A stretch of 64,000 nucleotides of DNA from Bordetella bronchialis (GCF_001676705.1 NZ_CP016170.1:4154001-4218000); one strand, 5' to 3'. Counted from the first letter of the stretch, positions 52,724-63,855 are shown. Notes: generated by a model from the sequence alone, not told the origin. Made by a program: numbers and translations.

Positions 52724-53521
52724 ATGAGCGTACTGGATAACGCGACACGCGTGTTGCGCGTGCTGGCGCAGCACGGCGGCGAGGTCAGCGTCACGGACGT
52801 CGTGGCCCACCTGGCGCTGCCCAAGAGCTCGGCCTCGCGCCTGCTGAAACAGATGCTGGAAAGCGGCCTGCTGGAGCGCGACGCCGCCACGCTCAAGTAC
52901 CGTCCGGCCCTGCTGCTGCTGGAGGTCGCCCACCAGGCGCGCGGCAGCACGCCCTTGATCCGGCGCCTGGAGGAAGCCCTGGAATCCCTGGTCGCGGAGA
53001 CCGGCTACACGGGGTATATCTCCGTACTGGACAAGAACGGCCGCGACGTCGTCGTGGTACGCGCCTTCCACGGCTCGCATCCCCTGCGCGTGGTGACGCA
53101 ACCCGGCCATCGCCTGCCCGCCTATGCGAGCTCCACCGGCCGCGCCCTGCTGGCGCGGCTGGATGATGACAGCGCGCGCCACGCGCATCCGGCCGCCGGC
53201 GATGCGCGGGCCGCGGTGCTGCCGCACGCGCCCGCCAACCCCGGCGCGCTGGCCGCGCAACTGCGCGAGATACGCCAGCGGGGATGGGCGTGGGCGCTGG
53301 ACGAAAGCCTGGCCGGCGTCGGCTCGGTCAGCGCCACGGTGAGCGATCCGCAGAGCGGCGAAACGCTGGCCTTCTGCCTGAGTTTTCCCGCGTCGCTGGA
53401 CCGGCCCGGTTTCGTCGACGCGCTGGCCCACCGCCTGGTGGGCCATGTCGCCGCCATCGGCCGCGCGGCCGGCGATGCATTTTGGCAAACCATGGCGCCG
53501 GCGAGCGCCGCCCACCAGTGA
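52724..53521 (+). CDS. IclR-family transcriptional regulator
   Basis: 265 aa. Winged helix NATRVLRVLAQHGGEVSVTDVVAHLALPKSSASRLLKQMLESGLLERD (residues 6-55), then the effector domain (ETGYTGYISVLDKNGRDVVVVRAFHG, GHRLPAYASSTGRALLA). It sits between two oppositely oriented operons: class II aldolase/Bug/amidohydrolase (minus) and OPT/DUF1177/AroM/PepE (plus). The OPT gene starts 19 bases after it, so iclR is probably the first gene of that transcript. Confidence 0.9.
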   Translation: MSVLDNATRVLRVLAQHGGEVSVTDVVAHLALPKSSASRLLKQMLESGLLERDAATLKYRPALLLLEVAHQARGSTPLIRRLEEALESLVAETGYTGYISVLDKNGRDVVVVRAFHGSHPLRVVTQPGHRLPAYASSTGRALLARLDDDSARHAHPAAGDARAAVLPHAPANPGALAAQLREIRQRGWAWALDESLAGVGSVSATVSDPQSGETLAFCLSFPASLDRPGFVDALAHRLVGHVAAIGRAAGDAFWQTMAPASAAHQ

Positions 53522-53540
53522 AAAAACAAGGGGAACACCC

Positions 53541-55202
53541 ATGCAGCATCCCGTTTCGCATCCACGCGCCTTCAGCGGCGGCACATTCGTGCTGCTGGCA
53601 TTGCTCAGCGTGTTCGGCGCCATCATCGGCATCCAGCTCCTGGTGTCGCTGGGCGTCACGCCGAACACCTCCATCATCGGCGCGCTGGTCGCCATGATCC
53701 TGGCGCGCGTGCCGCTGGCGCTGTTCCGGCGCTTCCGTTCGATACACGAACAGAATCTGGCGCAAAGCGCGATTTCGTCGGCCACCTTCGGCGCGGCCAA
53801 CAGCCTGCTGCTGCCCATCGCCATCCCGTATCTCTTCGGCCGCACGGACCTGGTACTGCCCATGTTCATCGGGGTGGCGGCGGCAATGCTGCTGGACGGC
53901 TACCTGCTGTACCGGCTATTCGATAGCCGCGTCTTTCCCGCCGCCGGCGCATGGCCGCCCGGCGTGGCGGCGGCGGAGGCCATCAAGGCCGGCGACACCG
54001 GCGGACGCCAGGCGCGCCTGCTGGGGGCCGGCATCGGCGTCGGCCTGGTGGGCGCGTGGCTGCACATTCCCATGTCGGCCTTCGGCACGGCTTTCCTGGG
54101 CAATATCTGGGCGCTCACGATGTTCGGCATCGGCCTGCTCATACGCGGCTACGCCAAGCCCCTGATGGGCTGGGACATCAACGCCCTGTACATCCCGCAC
54201 GGGCTGATGATAGGCGCGGGCCTGGTCGCGCTGATACAGGTGATCGCGCAGATCCGATCGCGCGGGGACAAGCCGGCGGGCATCGCCAACGCCGGCGGCG
54301 CCGCGGCCGGCGCGGCCGGCGCGCAAGCCATGCCCGCCGCCGCGACGGCGGAAGCCGAACCCGCGGCCGGCCCCACCCGCACGGTGGAAGACATGCGCCG
54401 GACGCTGCGCCTGGGCGCGGTGGCCTACATCGTGCTTGCGGCGCTGCTGGCGCTGGGCAGCGGGCTGTACACGGGCATGTCCATGCCCATGCTGGTCGGC
54501 TTCGTGCTGTATGCGGCTTTCGCCGCCTTCGTGCATGAATTGCTGGTGGGCATCGCCGCCATGCATTCGGGCTGGTTCCCCGCCTTCGCGGTCGCGCTGA
54601 TTACCCTGCTGATCGGCATGCTGATCGGCTTCCCGCCGGTGGCGCTGGTGATCCTGTGCGGCTTCGCCGCCGCCACGGGTCCGGCCTTTGCCGATATGGG
54701 CTATGACCTGAAGGCCGGCTACCTGCTGCGCGGCAACGGCACGGACCCCGCCTTCGAATTGGATGGGCGGCGCCAGCAGCTGGCCGCCGGCATGCTGGCC
54801 TTCGTCATCAGCATGCCGATGGTGTACTTCAGCTTCCACAGTTATTTCGACCAGGGCCTGACCCCGCCGGTGGCCTCGGTATACGTGGCGACGATCAAGG
54901 CCGGCGTGGCCCCCGGCGTGGCCATGCAGTTGCTGATCTGGGCGATTCCCGGCGCGTTGATCCAATGGCTGGGCGGCCCGCGCCGCCAGCTGGGCGTGCT
55001 GCTGTCCACCGGCCTGCTGATCGCCAATCCGCTGGCCGGCTGGGCCGTGCTGGCCGGCATCGTGCTACGCGTCGTGGCGCTGCGCCTGTGGGGCGACAAA
55101 GTGCGCAGCGGCCTGGAGGTCTTCGCCGCCGGCACCATCGCCGGCGACGCGCTGTACAGCTTCTTCAATTCCCTGATCCAGTATCAGGCCAAGGGGAAAT
55201 AG
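53541..55202 (+). CDS. OPT-family oligopeptide/siderophore-type transporter
   Basis: 553 aa with about 12-14 predicted membrane spans and a Gly/Ala-rich soluble loop near residues 245-285. FSGGTFVLLALLSVFGAIIGIQLLVSLGVTPNTSIIGALVAMI and GWDINALYIPHGLMIGAG look like the prokaryotic OPT family, proton-coupled carriers of small peptides or metal chelates. Start 53541 has AAGGGGAA 6 bases upstream. Downstream genes encode a peptidase and racemase-like proteins, supporting peptide uptake. Confidence 0.85.
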   Translation: MQHPVSHPRAFSGGTFVLLALLSVFGAIIGIQLLVSLGVTPNTSIIGALVAMILARVPLALFRRFRSIHEQNLAQSAISSATFGAANSLLLPIAIPYLFGRTDLVLPMFIGVAAAMLLDGYLLYRLFDSRVFPAAGAWPPGVAAAEAIKAGDTGGRQARLLGAGIGVGLVGAWLHIPMSAFGTAFLGNIWALTMFGIGLLIRGYAKPLMGWDINALYIPHGLMIGAGLVALIQVIAQIRSRGDKPAGIANAGGAAAGAAGAQAMPAAATAEAEPAAGPTRTVEDMRRTLRLGAVAYIVLAALLALGSGLYTGMSMPMLVGFVLYAAFAAFVHELLVGIAAMHSGWFPAFAVALITLLIGMLIGFPPVALVILCGFAAATGPAFADMGYDLKAGYLLRGNGTDPAFELDGRRQQLAAGMLAFVISMPMVYFSFHSYFDQGLTPPVASVYVATIKAGVAPGVAMQLLIWAIPGALIQWLGGPRRQLGVLLSTGLLIANPLAGWAVLAGIVLRVVALRLWGDKVRSGLEVFAAGTIAGDALYSFFNSLIQYQAKGK

Positions 55203-55242
55203 GCGCCGGCCGCCGTTTCCCGCGTCATATGGAAGATCCGAC

Positions 55243-56175
55243 ATGAGCCTTACCCATACCCTGAAAGTATTCGAAGCCTTCGATAGCGCGCATGCCAGCG
55301 GGCAGACCGTGGTCGAGCTGCTGCGTCCCTATGCCGCCCATGCCCAGGTCGCCGTCAAGACGATCTCCGGCCCCAAGGGCAAGACGGATTTCGTGCGCAT
55401 CGAGATCCGCGGCACGGAAGGCAAGCAGTCGGGCGGCGGCGCCCCCACGCTGGGCATCGTCGGCCGCCTGGGCGGCATCGGCGCGCGGCCCAGCCGCATC
55501 GGCCTGGTATCGGACGGCGACGGTGCGGTCGCCGCCGTGGCGGCGGCGCTCAAGCTGGCCCACATGGCGACGCAGGGCGACCGCCTGCCGGGAGACGTCG
55601 TCATCAGTACGCACGTCTGCCCCGATGCGCCCACGCGGCCGCACGAGCCCGTCGACTTCATGGACTCGCCCATGGACACCGAGACCTTGAACGAAAACGA
55701 GGTGTCGGAGGAAATGGACGCCGTGCTCTCCATCGACACGACCAAGGGCAACCGCATCCTGAATCACAAGGGCTACGCGATCTCGCCCACCGTCAAGCAG
55801 GGCTACATCCTGCGCGTCTCGGAAGACCTGGTGCGCATCATGGAGATGACCAGCGGCAGGCCGGCGGTCACCTTTCCGATCACCACGCAGGACATCACGC
55901 CCTACGGCAATGGCGTCTATCACCTGAACAGCATCCTGCAGCCTTCCGTGGCCACGCAGGCGCCCACGGTGGGGGTGGCGATCTCGGCGATCAGCGTGGT
56001 GCCCGGGTGCGGCACCGGGGCCAGCGACGAAGCCGATATCGCCGCCGCGGTGCGCTTCGCGGTGGAAGTCGCCAAGGAATTCACGCGCGGCACCTGCAAG
56101 TTCCACGACCACGACGAATACGAAAAGCTGCTGGCGATGTACGGTTCGCTGGCGCACCTGCAGCGGCGCCAATGA
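55243..56175 (+). CDS. DUF1177 protein
   Basis: 310 aa, DUF1177 family, function unestablished. Conserved pieces: KTISGPKGKTDFVRIEIRG, GLVSDGDGAVAAVAAALKL, VVISTHVCPDAPTRPHEPVDFMDSPMD and VPGCGTGASDEADIAAAVRFAVEVAKEF. The H-x-C-x-D and paired Asp/Glu segments recall metal-dependent peptidases, but this is only resemblance. It lies 40 bases after the OPT transporter and 61 before the AroM-like gene. Confidence 0.88.
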   Translation: MSLTHTLKVFEAFDSAHASGQTVVELLRPYAAHAQVAVKTISGPKGKTDFVRIEIRGTEGKQSGGGAPTLGIVGRLGGIGARPSRIGLVSDGDGAVAAVAAALKLAHMATQGDRLPGDVVISTHVCPDAPTRPHEPVDFMDSPMDTETLNENEVSEEMDAVLSIDTTKGNRILNHKGYAISPTVKQGYILRVSEDLVRIMEMTSGRPAVTFPITTQDITPYGNGVYHLNSILQPSVATQAPTVGVAISAISVVPGCGTGASDEADIAAAVRFAVEVAKEFTRGTCKFHDHDEYEKLLAMYGSLAHLQRRQ

Positions 56176-56236
56176 AGCGGCCGCATCCATGCGCGGGCAT
56201 GGCGCCGCGCACGGTGCCGGCACGATGGAGACGAGC

Positions 56237-56929
56237 ATGACGCATGACAGCCCCTTGCTGGGCACCATCACCATAGGGCAGGCGCCTCGCGCCGATATCA
56301 CGCCCATCCTGCAGGCCGCGCTGCCGGCCGGCGTGCGCACCCTGCATGCCGGCGTGCTGGACGGCCTGACGGCCAAGGAAATCGACGCCCGCTACGCGCC
56401 GCGCCCCGGCCAGCCGCTGCTGGTCACCCGCCTGCTCGACGGCAATGCGGTAATCCTGGACAAGGCCGCCGTGCAGGACGCCCTGGCCGGCAAGGTCGCC
56501 GAGCTCGAAGCCAGCGGCTGCACGGTGATCCTGGTGCTGTGCACCGGCGAGTTCCACGGCCTGGGCGCGCGGCAAGCCTGGCTGGTCGAGCCCGACCGCA
56601 TCGTGCCGCCGGCCGCCGCCGCATTGGCGGGGGACCGCCAGGTGGGTATCATCCTGCCCTTGCAAGAACAGGCCGCGAGCGAAGCCGGCAAGTTTTCCCT
56701 GCTGGCCAGGCCGCCGCTATGCGAGGCGGCCTCGCCCTACGGCCAGGACCTGCGCGCGGTGGAACAGGCGGCACGGACGCTGCGCGAACGCGGCGCGCAA
56801 ATGCTGCTGATGGACTGCATGGGATTCGTCGAAGCGCATCGCGCCGCGGCCCGGCGCGCCAGCGGCCTGCCCACCCTGCTGTCCAACGCCCTTATCGCCA
56901 AACTCGTCGCGGAGCTCGTCCATCAATGA
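56237..56929 (+). CDS. AroM-like protein (Asp/Glu racemase-like fold)
   Basis: 230 aa, AroM family. GTITIGQAPRADITPIL at the start, VILVLCTGEFHGL near residue 112 and LLMDCMGFVEAHRAAA near 193 place two cysteines where Asp/Glu/hydantoin racemases keep their catalytic pair. Biochemical role is not established; in E. coli AroM sits with aroL, not so here. ATG at 56237 has GGAGACGAGC. The stop overlaps the pepE start (ATGA). Confidence 0.82.
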   Translation: MTHDSPLLGTITIGQAPRADITPILQAALPAGVRTLHAGVLDGLTAKEIDARYAPRPGQPLLVTRLLDGNAVILDKAAVQDALAGKVAELEASGCTVILVLCTGEFHGLGARQAWLVEPDRIVPPAAAALAGDRQVGIILPLQEQAASEAGKFSLLARPPLCEAASPYGQDLRAVEQAARTLRERGAQMLLMDCMGFVEAHRAAARRASGLPTLLSNALIAKLVAELVHQ

Positions 56930-57618
56930 CCACGCAACTGCTTCTTTTCAGCAACTCCCGGTCTTCCGACGGCAGCTACCTGACGCACGCCCTGGCACCC
57001 TTGCGCGCCCTGGCCGGCGAACGCCGGAACACGCTGTTCGTGCCCTTCGCCGGCGTGACCGCCAGCTGGGACGACTACACCGCCAAGGTGCGGGAAAGCC
57101 TGGCGCCGCTGGGCCTGGCCCTGACCGGCGCCCATACCGTGGACGCCGGCACGGCCGACCGCTACGACCTGATCGTGGTGGGCGGCGGCAATACCTTCCA
57201 GCTGGTGGCCGAATGCCGGCGCCGCGGCTGGCTGCAGGCCATCCCGGAGCGCGTCAGGGCGGGCACGCCCTACTCCGGCTGGAGCGCCGGCGCCAACCTG
57301 GCCTGCCCCACGCTGTGCACCACCAACGACATGCCCATCGTCGACCCGGGCGGTTTCGACGCCCTGGGCCTGATCGGCTTCCAGATCAACCCGCACTACA
57401 CCAACGCCCTGCCCCCCGGGCACCAGGGCGAAACCCGCAACGACCGCATCGCCGAATTCCTGGTCGCCAATCCCGCGGCCACGGTGGTCGGCCTGCCGGA
57501 AGGCGACTGGCTGGCGGGCGACGGGCGGAATATGACCTTCCATGGGCCGCATACCGGCTACATCTTCCGCGAGGGCAAGCCGCCCGCCGAATTGCGCGAG
57601 GGCATGGCGGTGGCGTAA
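56926..57618 (+). CDS. pepE: Dipeptidase E (alpha-aspartyl dipeptidase)
   Basis: 230 aa (E. coli 229). Cytoplasmic serine peptidase of family S51 that splits N-terminal Asp dipeptides. The catalytic set of Salmonella PepE is conserved at the same numbering: S120 in SGWSAGAN, D135 in CTTNDMP, H157 in INPHYTN. Its ATG overlaps the AroM stop, so it ends the OPT-DUF1177-AroM-PepE operon. Confidence 0.95.
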   Translation: MTTQLLLFSNSRSSDGSYLTHALAPLRALAGERRNTLFVPFAGVTASWDDYTAKVRESLAPLGLALTGAHTVDAGTADRYDLIVVGGGNTFQLVAECRRRGWLQAIPERVRAGTPYSGWSAGANLACPTLCTTNDMPIVDPGGFDALGLIGFQINPHYTNALPPGHQGETRNDRIAEFLVANPAATVVGLPEGDWLAGDGRNMTFHGPHTGYIFREGKPPAELREGMAVA

Positions 57619-57638
57619 GGGCGCGGCCGCGATCCCGA

Positions 57639-58571
57639 TCAGGGATGCGCCAGCGGTTGCGGTTGCGATAGCGATTGGGATGCGGGTCGGGACGGGGACT
57701 GGGACTGGGGCTGGGACTGCTGGGACCGGGATCGGGATCCGGGCTGCGATTGCGCGCCGCCGCGCAGCCGCGCGCGCTGGGCCGCGCCTTGCACCAGGCC
57801 GTCGGCCACGGCCTTCTGGACGAAATCGGCGATCCATTGCGCGCCGGCCAGGCGCCCTTTCGGCACGCCGACGGCGAAATGCTCCACGCCCCACTGGCCG
57901 GCCAACACGCGGGATCCCGGCAGCTTGCCGCTGATTTCGAAAAGAACGGCGTCGTTGGTCGCGAATGCATCGATCTTGTCCGACGCCAACATATCCACGG
58001 CATTGGCCAGGGTGTCCACCGGCACCAGCCTGGCCTTGGGATAAACCGGCTTCAGCTCCTCGCCGGTGCTGCTGCCGGCGCCGACGCCGATGCGCAGGCC
58101 GGGCTTGCGCAAGTCATCCAGCGTCTTCAGGCGCGATTTGCCGACCACGAGCACGCTCTTTTGCACGTCGAGCACCGTGGGCGAGAAATCCAGGAAACGC
58201 GCCCGTTCGGGCGTGGCATCGGTAAAGATGAAATCCGCCTGGCCGGAACCGACTGCCCGCAGGGCCTCCGCATTGCTGGCGTAGACCTTGGGCTCGAAAG
58301 GGACGCCCAGCTGTCTGGCGAAGGCCTCGGCCAATTCGTAGCCCACGCCACGCGGCGGATCGCCGGGACTGGCCTGCACGAAGGACGTCGGACTGCCCCG
58401 GTACATCGCCGCCCGCAGCGTGCCGCGCGGCGCCAGCATCTGCCGGATCAAGACCGCCTTCTCGTCCGCCCAGGCGGCATCGAATTTCTCCTGCTCCGAG
58501 GTATGCCCACATCCCTGCAGCGCCGCCAGAACGGCCAGTGCCGCGGCGGCGGCATTACGCCTTGTGAACAC
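57639..58571 (-). CDS. Family-3 periplasmic solute-binding lipoprotein with low-complexity tail
   Basis: 310 aa. Signal peptide with lipobox (LAALQGC, Cys 21). SBP-bac-3 fold: GTLRAAMYRGSPTSFV, GVGYELAEAFARQLGVPFEPKVY, GQADFIFTDATPERARFLDFSPTVLDVQKSVLV, IGVGAGSSTGEEL. Ligand probably a polar amino acid or small acid. No partner permease adjacent. Residues after about 270 are Ser/Gln/Pro repeats, encoded by hexamer-rich DNA at 57651-57765, and look like a secondary extension. It is convergent with pepE and 95 bases downstream of the livF stop. Confidence 0.85.
   Translation of the reverse strand: MFTRRNAAAAALAVLAALQGCGHTSEQEKFDAAWADEKAVLIRQMLAPRGTLRAAMYRGSPTSFVQASPGDPPRGVGYELAEAFARQLGVPFEPKVYASNAEALRAVGSGQADFIFTDATPERARFLDFSPTVLDVQKSVLVVGKSRLKTLDDLRKPGLRIGVGAGSSTGEELKPVYPKARLVPVDTLANAVDMLASDKIDAFATNDAVLFEISGKLPGSRVLAGQWGVEHFAVGVPKGRLAGAQWIADFVQKAVADGLVQGAAQRARLRGGAQSQPGSRSRSQQSQPQSQSPSRPASQSLSQPQPLAHP
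57651..57765. repeat. GGGACT-rich degenerate repeat in the lipoprotein tail
   Basis: Runs of GGGACTGGGACTGGGGCT- and GCGATT-type hexamers, coding on the minus strand for QSQPQSQSPSRP-like residues. Irregular units, so slippage-prone. Confidence 0.7.
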
Positions 58572-58665
58572 GCTCTCTCCTTCGGGTTTCCGGCATGACG
58601 GCGCAGATTATAGGGATGAGGACGCGCTTCTTGTCATCCCTTGTGCCGACGTCCGCCCGGAGAGA

Positions 58666-59429
58666 TCAAGCGGTCGCCTGGCCCAGTCCCAGATAGCTTT
58701 CCACCACCCGCGGGTTGTGCGCCAGTTCCGCCGCCGGGCCGGACAGCACGACCTCGCCGGTTTCCAGCACATAGCCCTGGTCGGCCACCTGCAAGGCCGC
58801 ACGCGCGTTCTGCTCCACCAGCAGGATGGAAACGCCCGCCTCGCGCAGCCGCGCGATGATGTGGAAAATCTCGCGCACGATACGCGGCGCCAGGCCCAGG
58901 CTGGGCTCGTCCAGCATCAGCAGGCGCGGCTTGGCCATCAGGGCACGCCCGACGGCCAGCATCTGGCGTTCGCCGCCGGACAGCGTACCGGCCTGCTGGG
59001 CGCGGCGTTCTTTCAGGCGGGGAAAGAGCTCATAGACATCCCGCATGCTGTCGCGCCAGCCGGCCTCGCGCATGCGGTAGCGGCGAAAGCCGCCCAGCAG
59101 CAGGTTGTCTTCCACCGACATGCTGGCGAAAAGCTCGCGCCGTTCGGGCACCAGCGACATACCCGCCGCGACGCGGCGCTCCACGGCCCAGCCGGACACA
59201 TCCTGGCCGTCCAGCCAGATGCCGCCGGTGGCGTGGCCCGACAAGGGCAAGGCGCCCATGATGGCATTGAGCATCGTCGACTTGCCGGCGCCGTTGGCGC
59301 CGATCACCGTGACAATGCTGCCGGCGGGAACCGCCAGCGAAACCGGAGAGAGCGCGGCCACTTTGCCGTAGCGCGCGGCCAGGCCGTCCACGCGCAGCAG
59401 CATGGAGCCTGGGGAGAGGGGCTGTACGC

Positions 59430-59433
<4 letters not shown>
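58666..59433 (-). CDS. livF: Branched-chain amino acid-type ABC transporter ATPase LivF
   Basis: 255 aa. Walker [10 protein letters not shown] near residue 45, signature [15 protein letters not shown], Walker [13 protein letters not shown], then VEQNAR. Belongs to the HAAT/Liv group. Last gene of livK-H-MG-F; its ATG overlaps the LivMG stop (ATGA). Substrate not fixed by sequence. Confidence 0.93.
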
Positions 59434-61349
<1,916 letters not shown>

Positions 61350-61356
61350 GGCGCGC

Positions 61357-62397
61357 TTACTCCTCGGCCTCGGCATGCCCGCCGCCACGCAGCGACAGCC
61401 ACAGCAGCACGGGGATGATAAGCGTGAACACGATCACTTCCTTGTAGGCGCTGGCCCAGAACGAAGAGAACGATTCCAGCAGGCCGACCAGCAGCGCGCC
61501 CGCGGCCGCGACCGGATAGCTGGCCAGCGCGCCGATGATGGCGCCCACGAAGCCCTTGAGCCCGATCAGGAATCCCGTGTCGTAATAGATGGTGGTCACC
61601 GGTGCGATCAGGATCCCGGAGATCGCGCCCAGCAGCGCGGCCAGCGTGAAGGTGATGCTGCCGGAAATGCTGCTGCTGATGCCCACCAGGCGTGCGCCGC
61701 GGCGGTTCACGGCCGTGGCGCGCAAGGCGCGCCCATACAGCGTCTTGCCGAAGAACAGCCACAGCGCCACGATCAGGACCAGCGATGTGCCCACTACGAA
61801 CAGGCTTTGCGCCGACCAGGCCGTCACGCCCAGGTCCACCTGGCCGTCGACGAAGGCCGGTGTGCGCCAGCCCTCCGCGCCGAAGAACACCAGGCCCAGT
61901 CCGACCAGCACGAAATGCACGGCCACCGAGGTAATGAGCAGCACCAGCACGCTGGCCTCCGCCAGGGGCTGGTAGACAATGCGATACACCATCGGTCCCA
62001 TCGGCACGATCAGCAGCAGGGTCAGCAGCATATTGCGCCACAGCGGCGTGTCGGCGCCCGCCAGCTGGCCGGTCAGCCAGTACAGCAAGGCGGGTAGCAC
62101 CACATTGGCCAGGAAAGCCTTGGGCAGCGCCGCGGCGCTGCGCTGGCGCAGCGCGCGGCCCAGCTCCAGCAGGAACACGACGCCGCCCAGCAGCGGCAAC
62201 AGGTACACCGTGCCGGGCAGTTTGCCGTCCACCAGCATGGCCAGCGTCAAGGCGCCGAAGGCGACGAACTCGCCCTGCGGGATGAAGATCACCCGCGTGA
62301 CCGCGAATACCAGCACCAGGGCCATGCCCAGCAAGGCGTAGATCGACCCGCTGACGACGCCGTCCTGCAGCAGGATGAAGGCTATGGAGGAATCCAT
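61357..62397 (-). CDS. livH: Branched-chain amino acid-type ABC permease LivH
   Basis: 346 aa, LivH permease with 8-9 spans. DGVVSGSIYALLGMALVLVFAVTRVIFIPQGEFVAFGAL at the start; ALRATAVNRRGARLVGI is the coupling loop; TIYYDTGFLIGLKGFVGAIIGAL follows. An insertion near residues 75-120 makes it longer than E. coli LivH (308). Partner of LivMG. A strong hairpin separates it from livK. Confidence 0.92.
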   Translation of the reverse strand: MDSSIAFILLQDGVVSGSIYALLGMALVLVFAVTRVIFIPQGEFVAFGALTLAMLVDGKLPGTVYLLPLLGGVVFLLELGRALRQRSAAALPKAFLANVVLPALLYWLTGQLAGADTPLWRNMLLTLLLIVPMGPMVYRIVYQPLAEASVLVLLITSVAVHFVLVGLGLVFFGAEGWRTPAFVDGQVDLGVTAWSAQSLFVVGTSLVLIVALWLFFGKTLYGRALRATAVNRRGARLVGISSSISGSITFTLAALLGAISGILIAPVTTIYYDTGFLIGLKGFVGAIIGALASYPVAAAGALLVGLLESFSSFWASAYKEVIVFTLIIPVLLWLSLRGGGHAEAEE

Positions 62398-62420
62398 CGA
62401 CCGTTTACCGTGTACGGAAA

Positions 62421-62452
62421 CGCCGCGCGCGGGGCAGTCCTCGCGCGCGGCG
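62421..62452 (-). terminator. Strong hairpin between livK and livH
   Basis: CGCCGCGCGCG (62421-62431) / CGCGCGCGGCG (62442-62452), loop of 10 bases, in the 78-base gap after livK. No T-run, so probably a transcript-stabilising or partial-termination hairpin that raises livK over the membrane genes. Confidence 0.7.
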
Positions 62453-62475
62453 CCTCCTGTGTGATGTCAGTCGGG

Positions 62476-63651
62476 TCAAAGGCCGGGCTGGTACACCCAC
62501 TTGCCGTTCTGCACCTTCACCATGACCCGCGCGCGCTCGTCGAAACCGGCGTGGTCGGTGGGGCTCATATTGAATACGCCCTGCGACGCCGCCAGGTTCT
62601 TGACGTTCTCCAGCGCGTCGCGCATCGCGGCGCGGAACTCCGGGGTGCCGGGCTGGGCGGTCTTCAGCGCGACCGGCACGGCCGCCAGCACCAATTGGCC
62701 GGCATCCCACATATGTCCGCCGAAGGTGCTGACCGAACCCGCGCCGTGCGCCTTCTCATAGGCGGCGACATAGGTCAACGCGGATTTCTTCACGGGATTG
62801 CTGTCGGGCAGCTGCTCGGCCACCAGCAGCGGGCCGGCCGGCAGCAGCATGCCTTCGCAATCCTTGCCGCAGACACGCAGGAAATCGCCATTGGCCACGC
62901 CGTGGGTCTGATAGATCACGCCGCCGTAGTTGCGGGCACGCAATTCCTTCTGCGGCAAGGCGGCCGGCGTGCCGGACCCCGCGATGAGCACGGCGTCGGG
63001 GCGCGCGCTGACCAGCTTCAACACCTGGCCCGTCACGCTGGTGTCCGTGCGGCTGTATTTCTCGACGGCGACGATCTTGATGCCTTTCTTCTCGGTGGCG
63101 CTCTTGATTTCCTGCAGCCAGCTGTCGCCGTAGGCGTCGGCAAAGCCGATGAAGCCCAGCGTCTTGACCTTGCCCTTGGCCATGGCGTCGGCCAGGGCGC
63201 CGGCCATCAAGGCATCGTTCTGCGGCGTCTTGAAAGCCCATTTGCGCGGACCGTCGACCGGGTCGACGATCTTGACGCTGGCCGCCACGCTGATCATCGG
63301 CGTGCGGGTTTCTCCCGCTACGTCCACCATGGCCAGCGATGCGGGGGTGACCGAGGTGCCGACCACCACGTCCACTTTGTCCTCGCTGACGAACTTGCGC
63401 ATATTCTTGACGGCCTGCGTCGTATCGGTGGCGTCGTCCAGCACGATCCATTCGATCTTCTGGCCGGCCACTTCCTTGGGCAGCAGGGCAACCGTGTTGC
63501 GCTCCGGGATGCCCAGCGACGCGGCCGGGCCGGTGCTGGAGAGGGTCACGCCGACCTTGACCTGCGCCTGGGCCGCCCAGGGCAAGGCCAGCGCCAGCGC
63601 CGTGGCCGCAAGGGCTGCCGCCGGCCGCCGCAATATGTGCTTGTCATGCAT
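62476..63651 (-). CDS. livK: Branched-chain amino acid-type periplasmic binding protein LivK
   Basis: 391 aa. Signal peptide ending AAQAQ (about residue 29). Peripla-BP-6 fold: VKVGVTLSSTGPAASLGIPERNTVALLP, VVGTSVTPASLAMVDVA, FGFIGFADAYGDSW-like LGFIGFADAYGDSWLQEIK, STFGGHMWDAGQLVLAAV. Ligand may be an amino acid, aromatic acid or urea-like compound. Start 63651 has GGAGA 8 bases upstream; TATAAT at 63735-63740 (minus strand) is a plausible -10 about 80 bases upstream. Confidence 0.93.
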   Translation of the reverse strand: MHDKHILRRPAAALAATALALALPWAAQAQVKVGVTLSSTGPAASLGIPERNTVALLPKEVAGQKIEWIVLDDATDTTQAVKNMRKFVSEDKVDVVVGTSVTPASLAMVDVAGETRTPMISVAASVKIVDPVDGPRKWAFKTPQNDALMAGALADAMAKGKVKTLGFIGFADAYGDSWLQEIKSATEKKGIKIVAVEKYSRTDTSVTGQVLKLVSARPDAVLIAGSGTPAALPQKELRARNYGGVIYQTHGVANGDFLRVCGKDCEGMLLPAGPLLVAEQLPDSNPVKKSALTYVAAYEKAHGAGSVSTFGGHMWDAGQLVLAAVPVALKTAQPGTPEFRAAMRDALENVKNLAASQGVFNMSPTDHAGFDERARVMVKVQNGKWVYQPGL

Positions 63652-63734
63652 TTCGAAGTCTCCAGAGAGGGCCGGCGCGGACGCCCGGCGGCAACAGCCT
63701 ATGAAACCATTCTGCAAGCTATACAGAAAATCGG

Positions 63735-63740
63735 ATTATA
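63735..63740 (-). promoter_or_regulatory. Possible -10 of the liv operon promoter
   Basis: TATAAT on the minus strand. No clear -35 at 17 bases; GGTTTAAAACC, nearly palindromic, lies just upstream and may be an activator or repressor site. Confidence 0.4.
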
Positions 63741-63855
63741 GGTTTAAAACCGTATCAAATTGCCTCGGAACAGCCGGGTAAGTAATGACCCTGAGTGCGC
63801 GCCTGACCGCAGGGCCGCCGTACCGCGCGGGCGCCGGAACATCCTGGCCGGTCGC

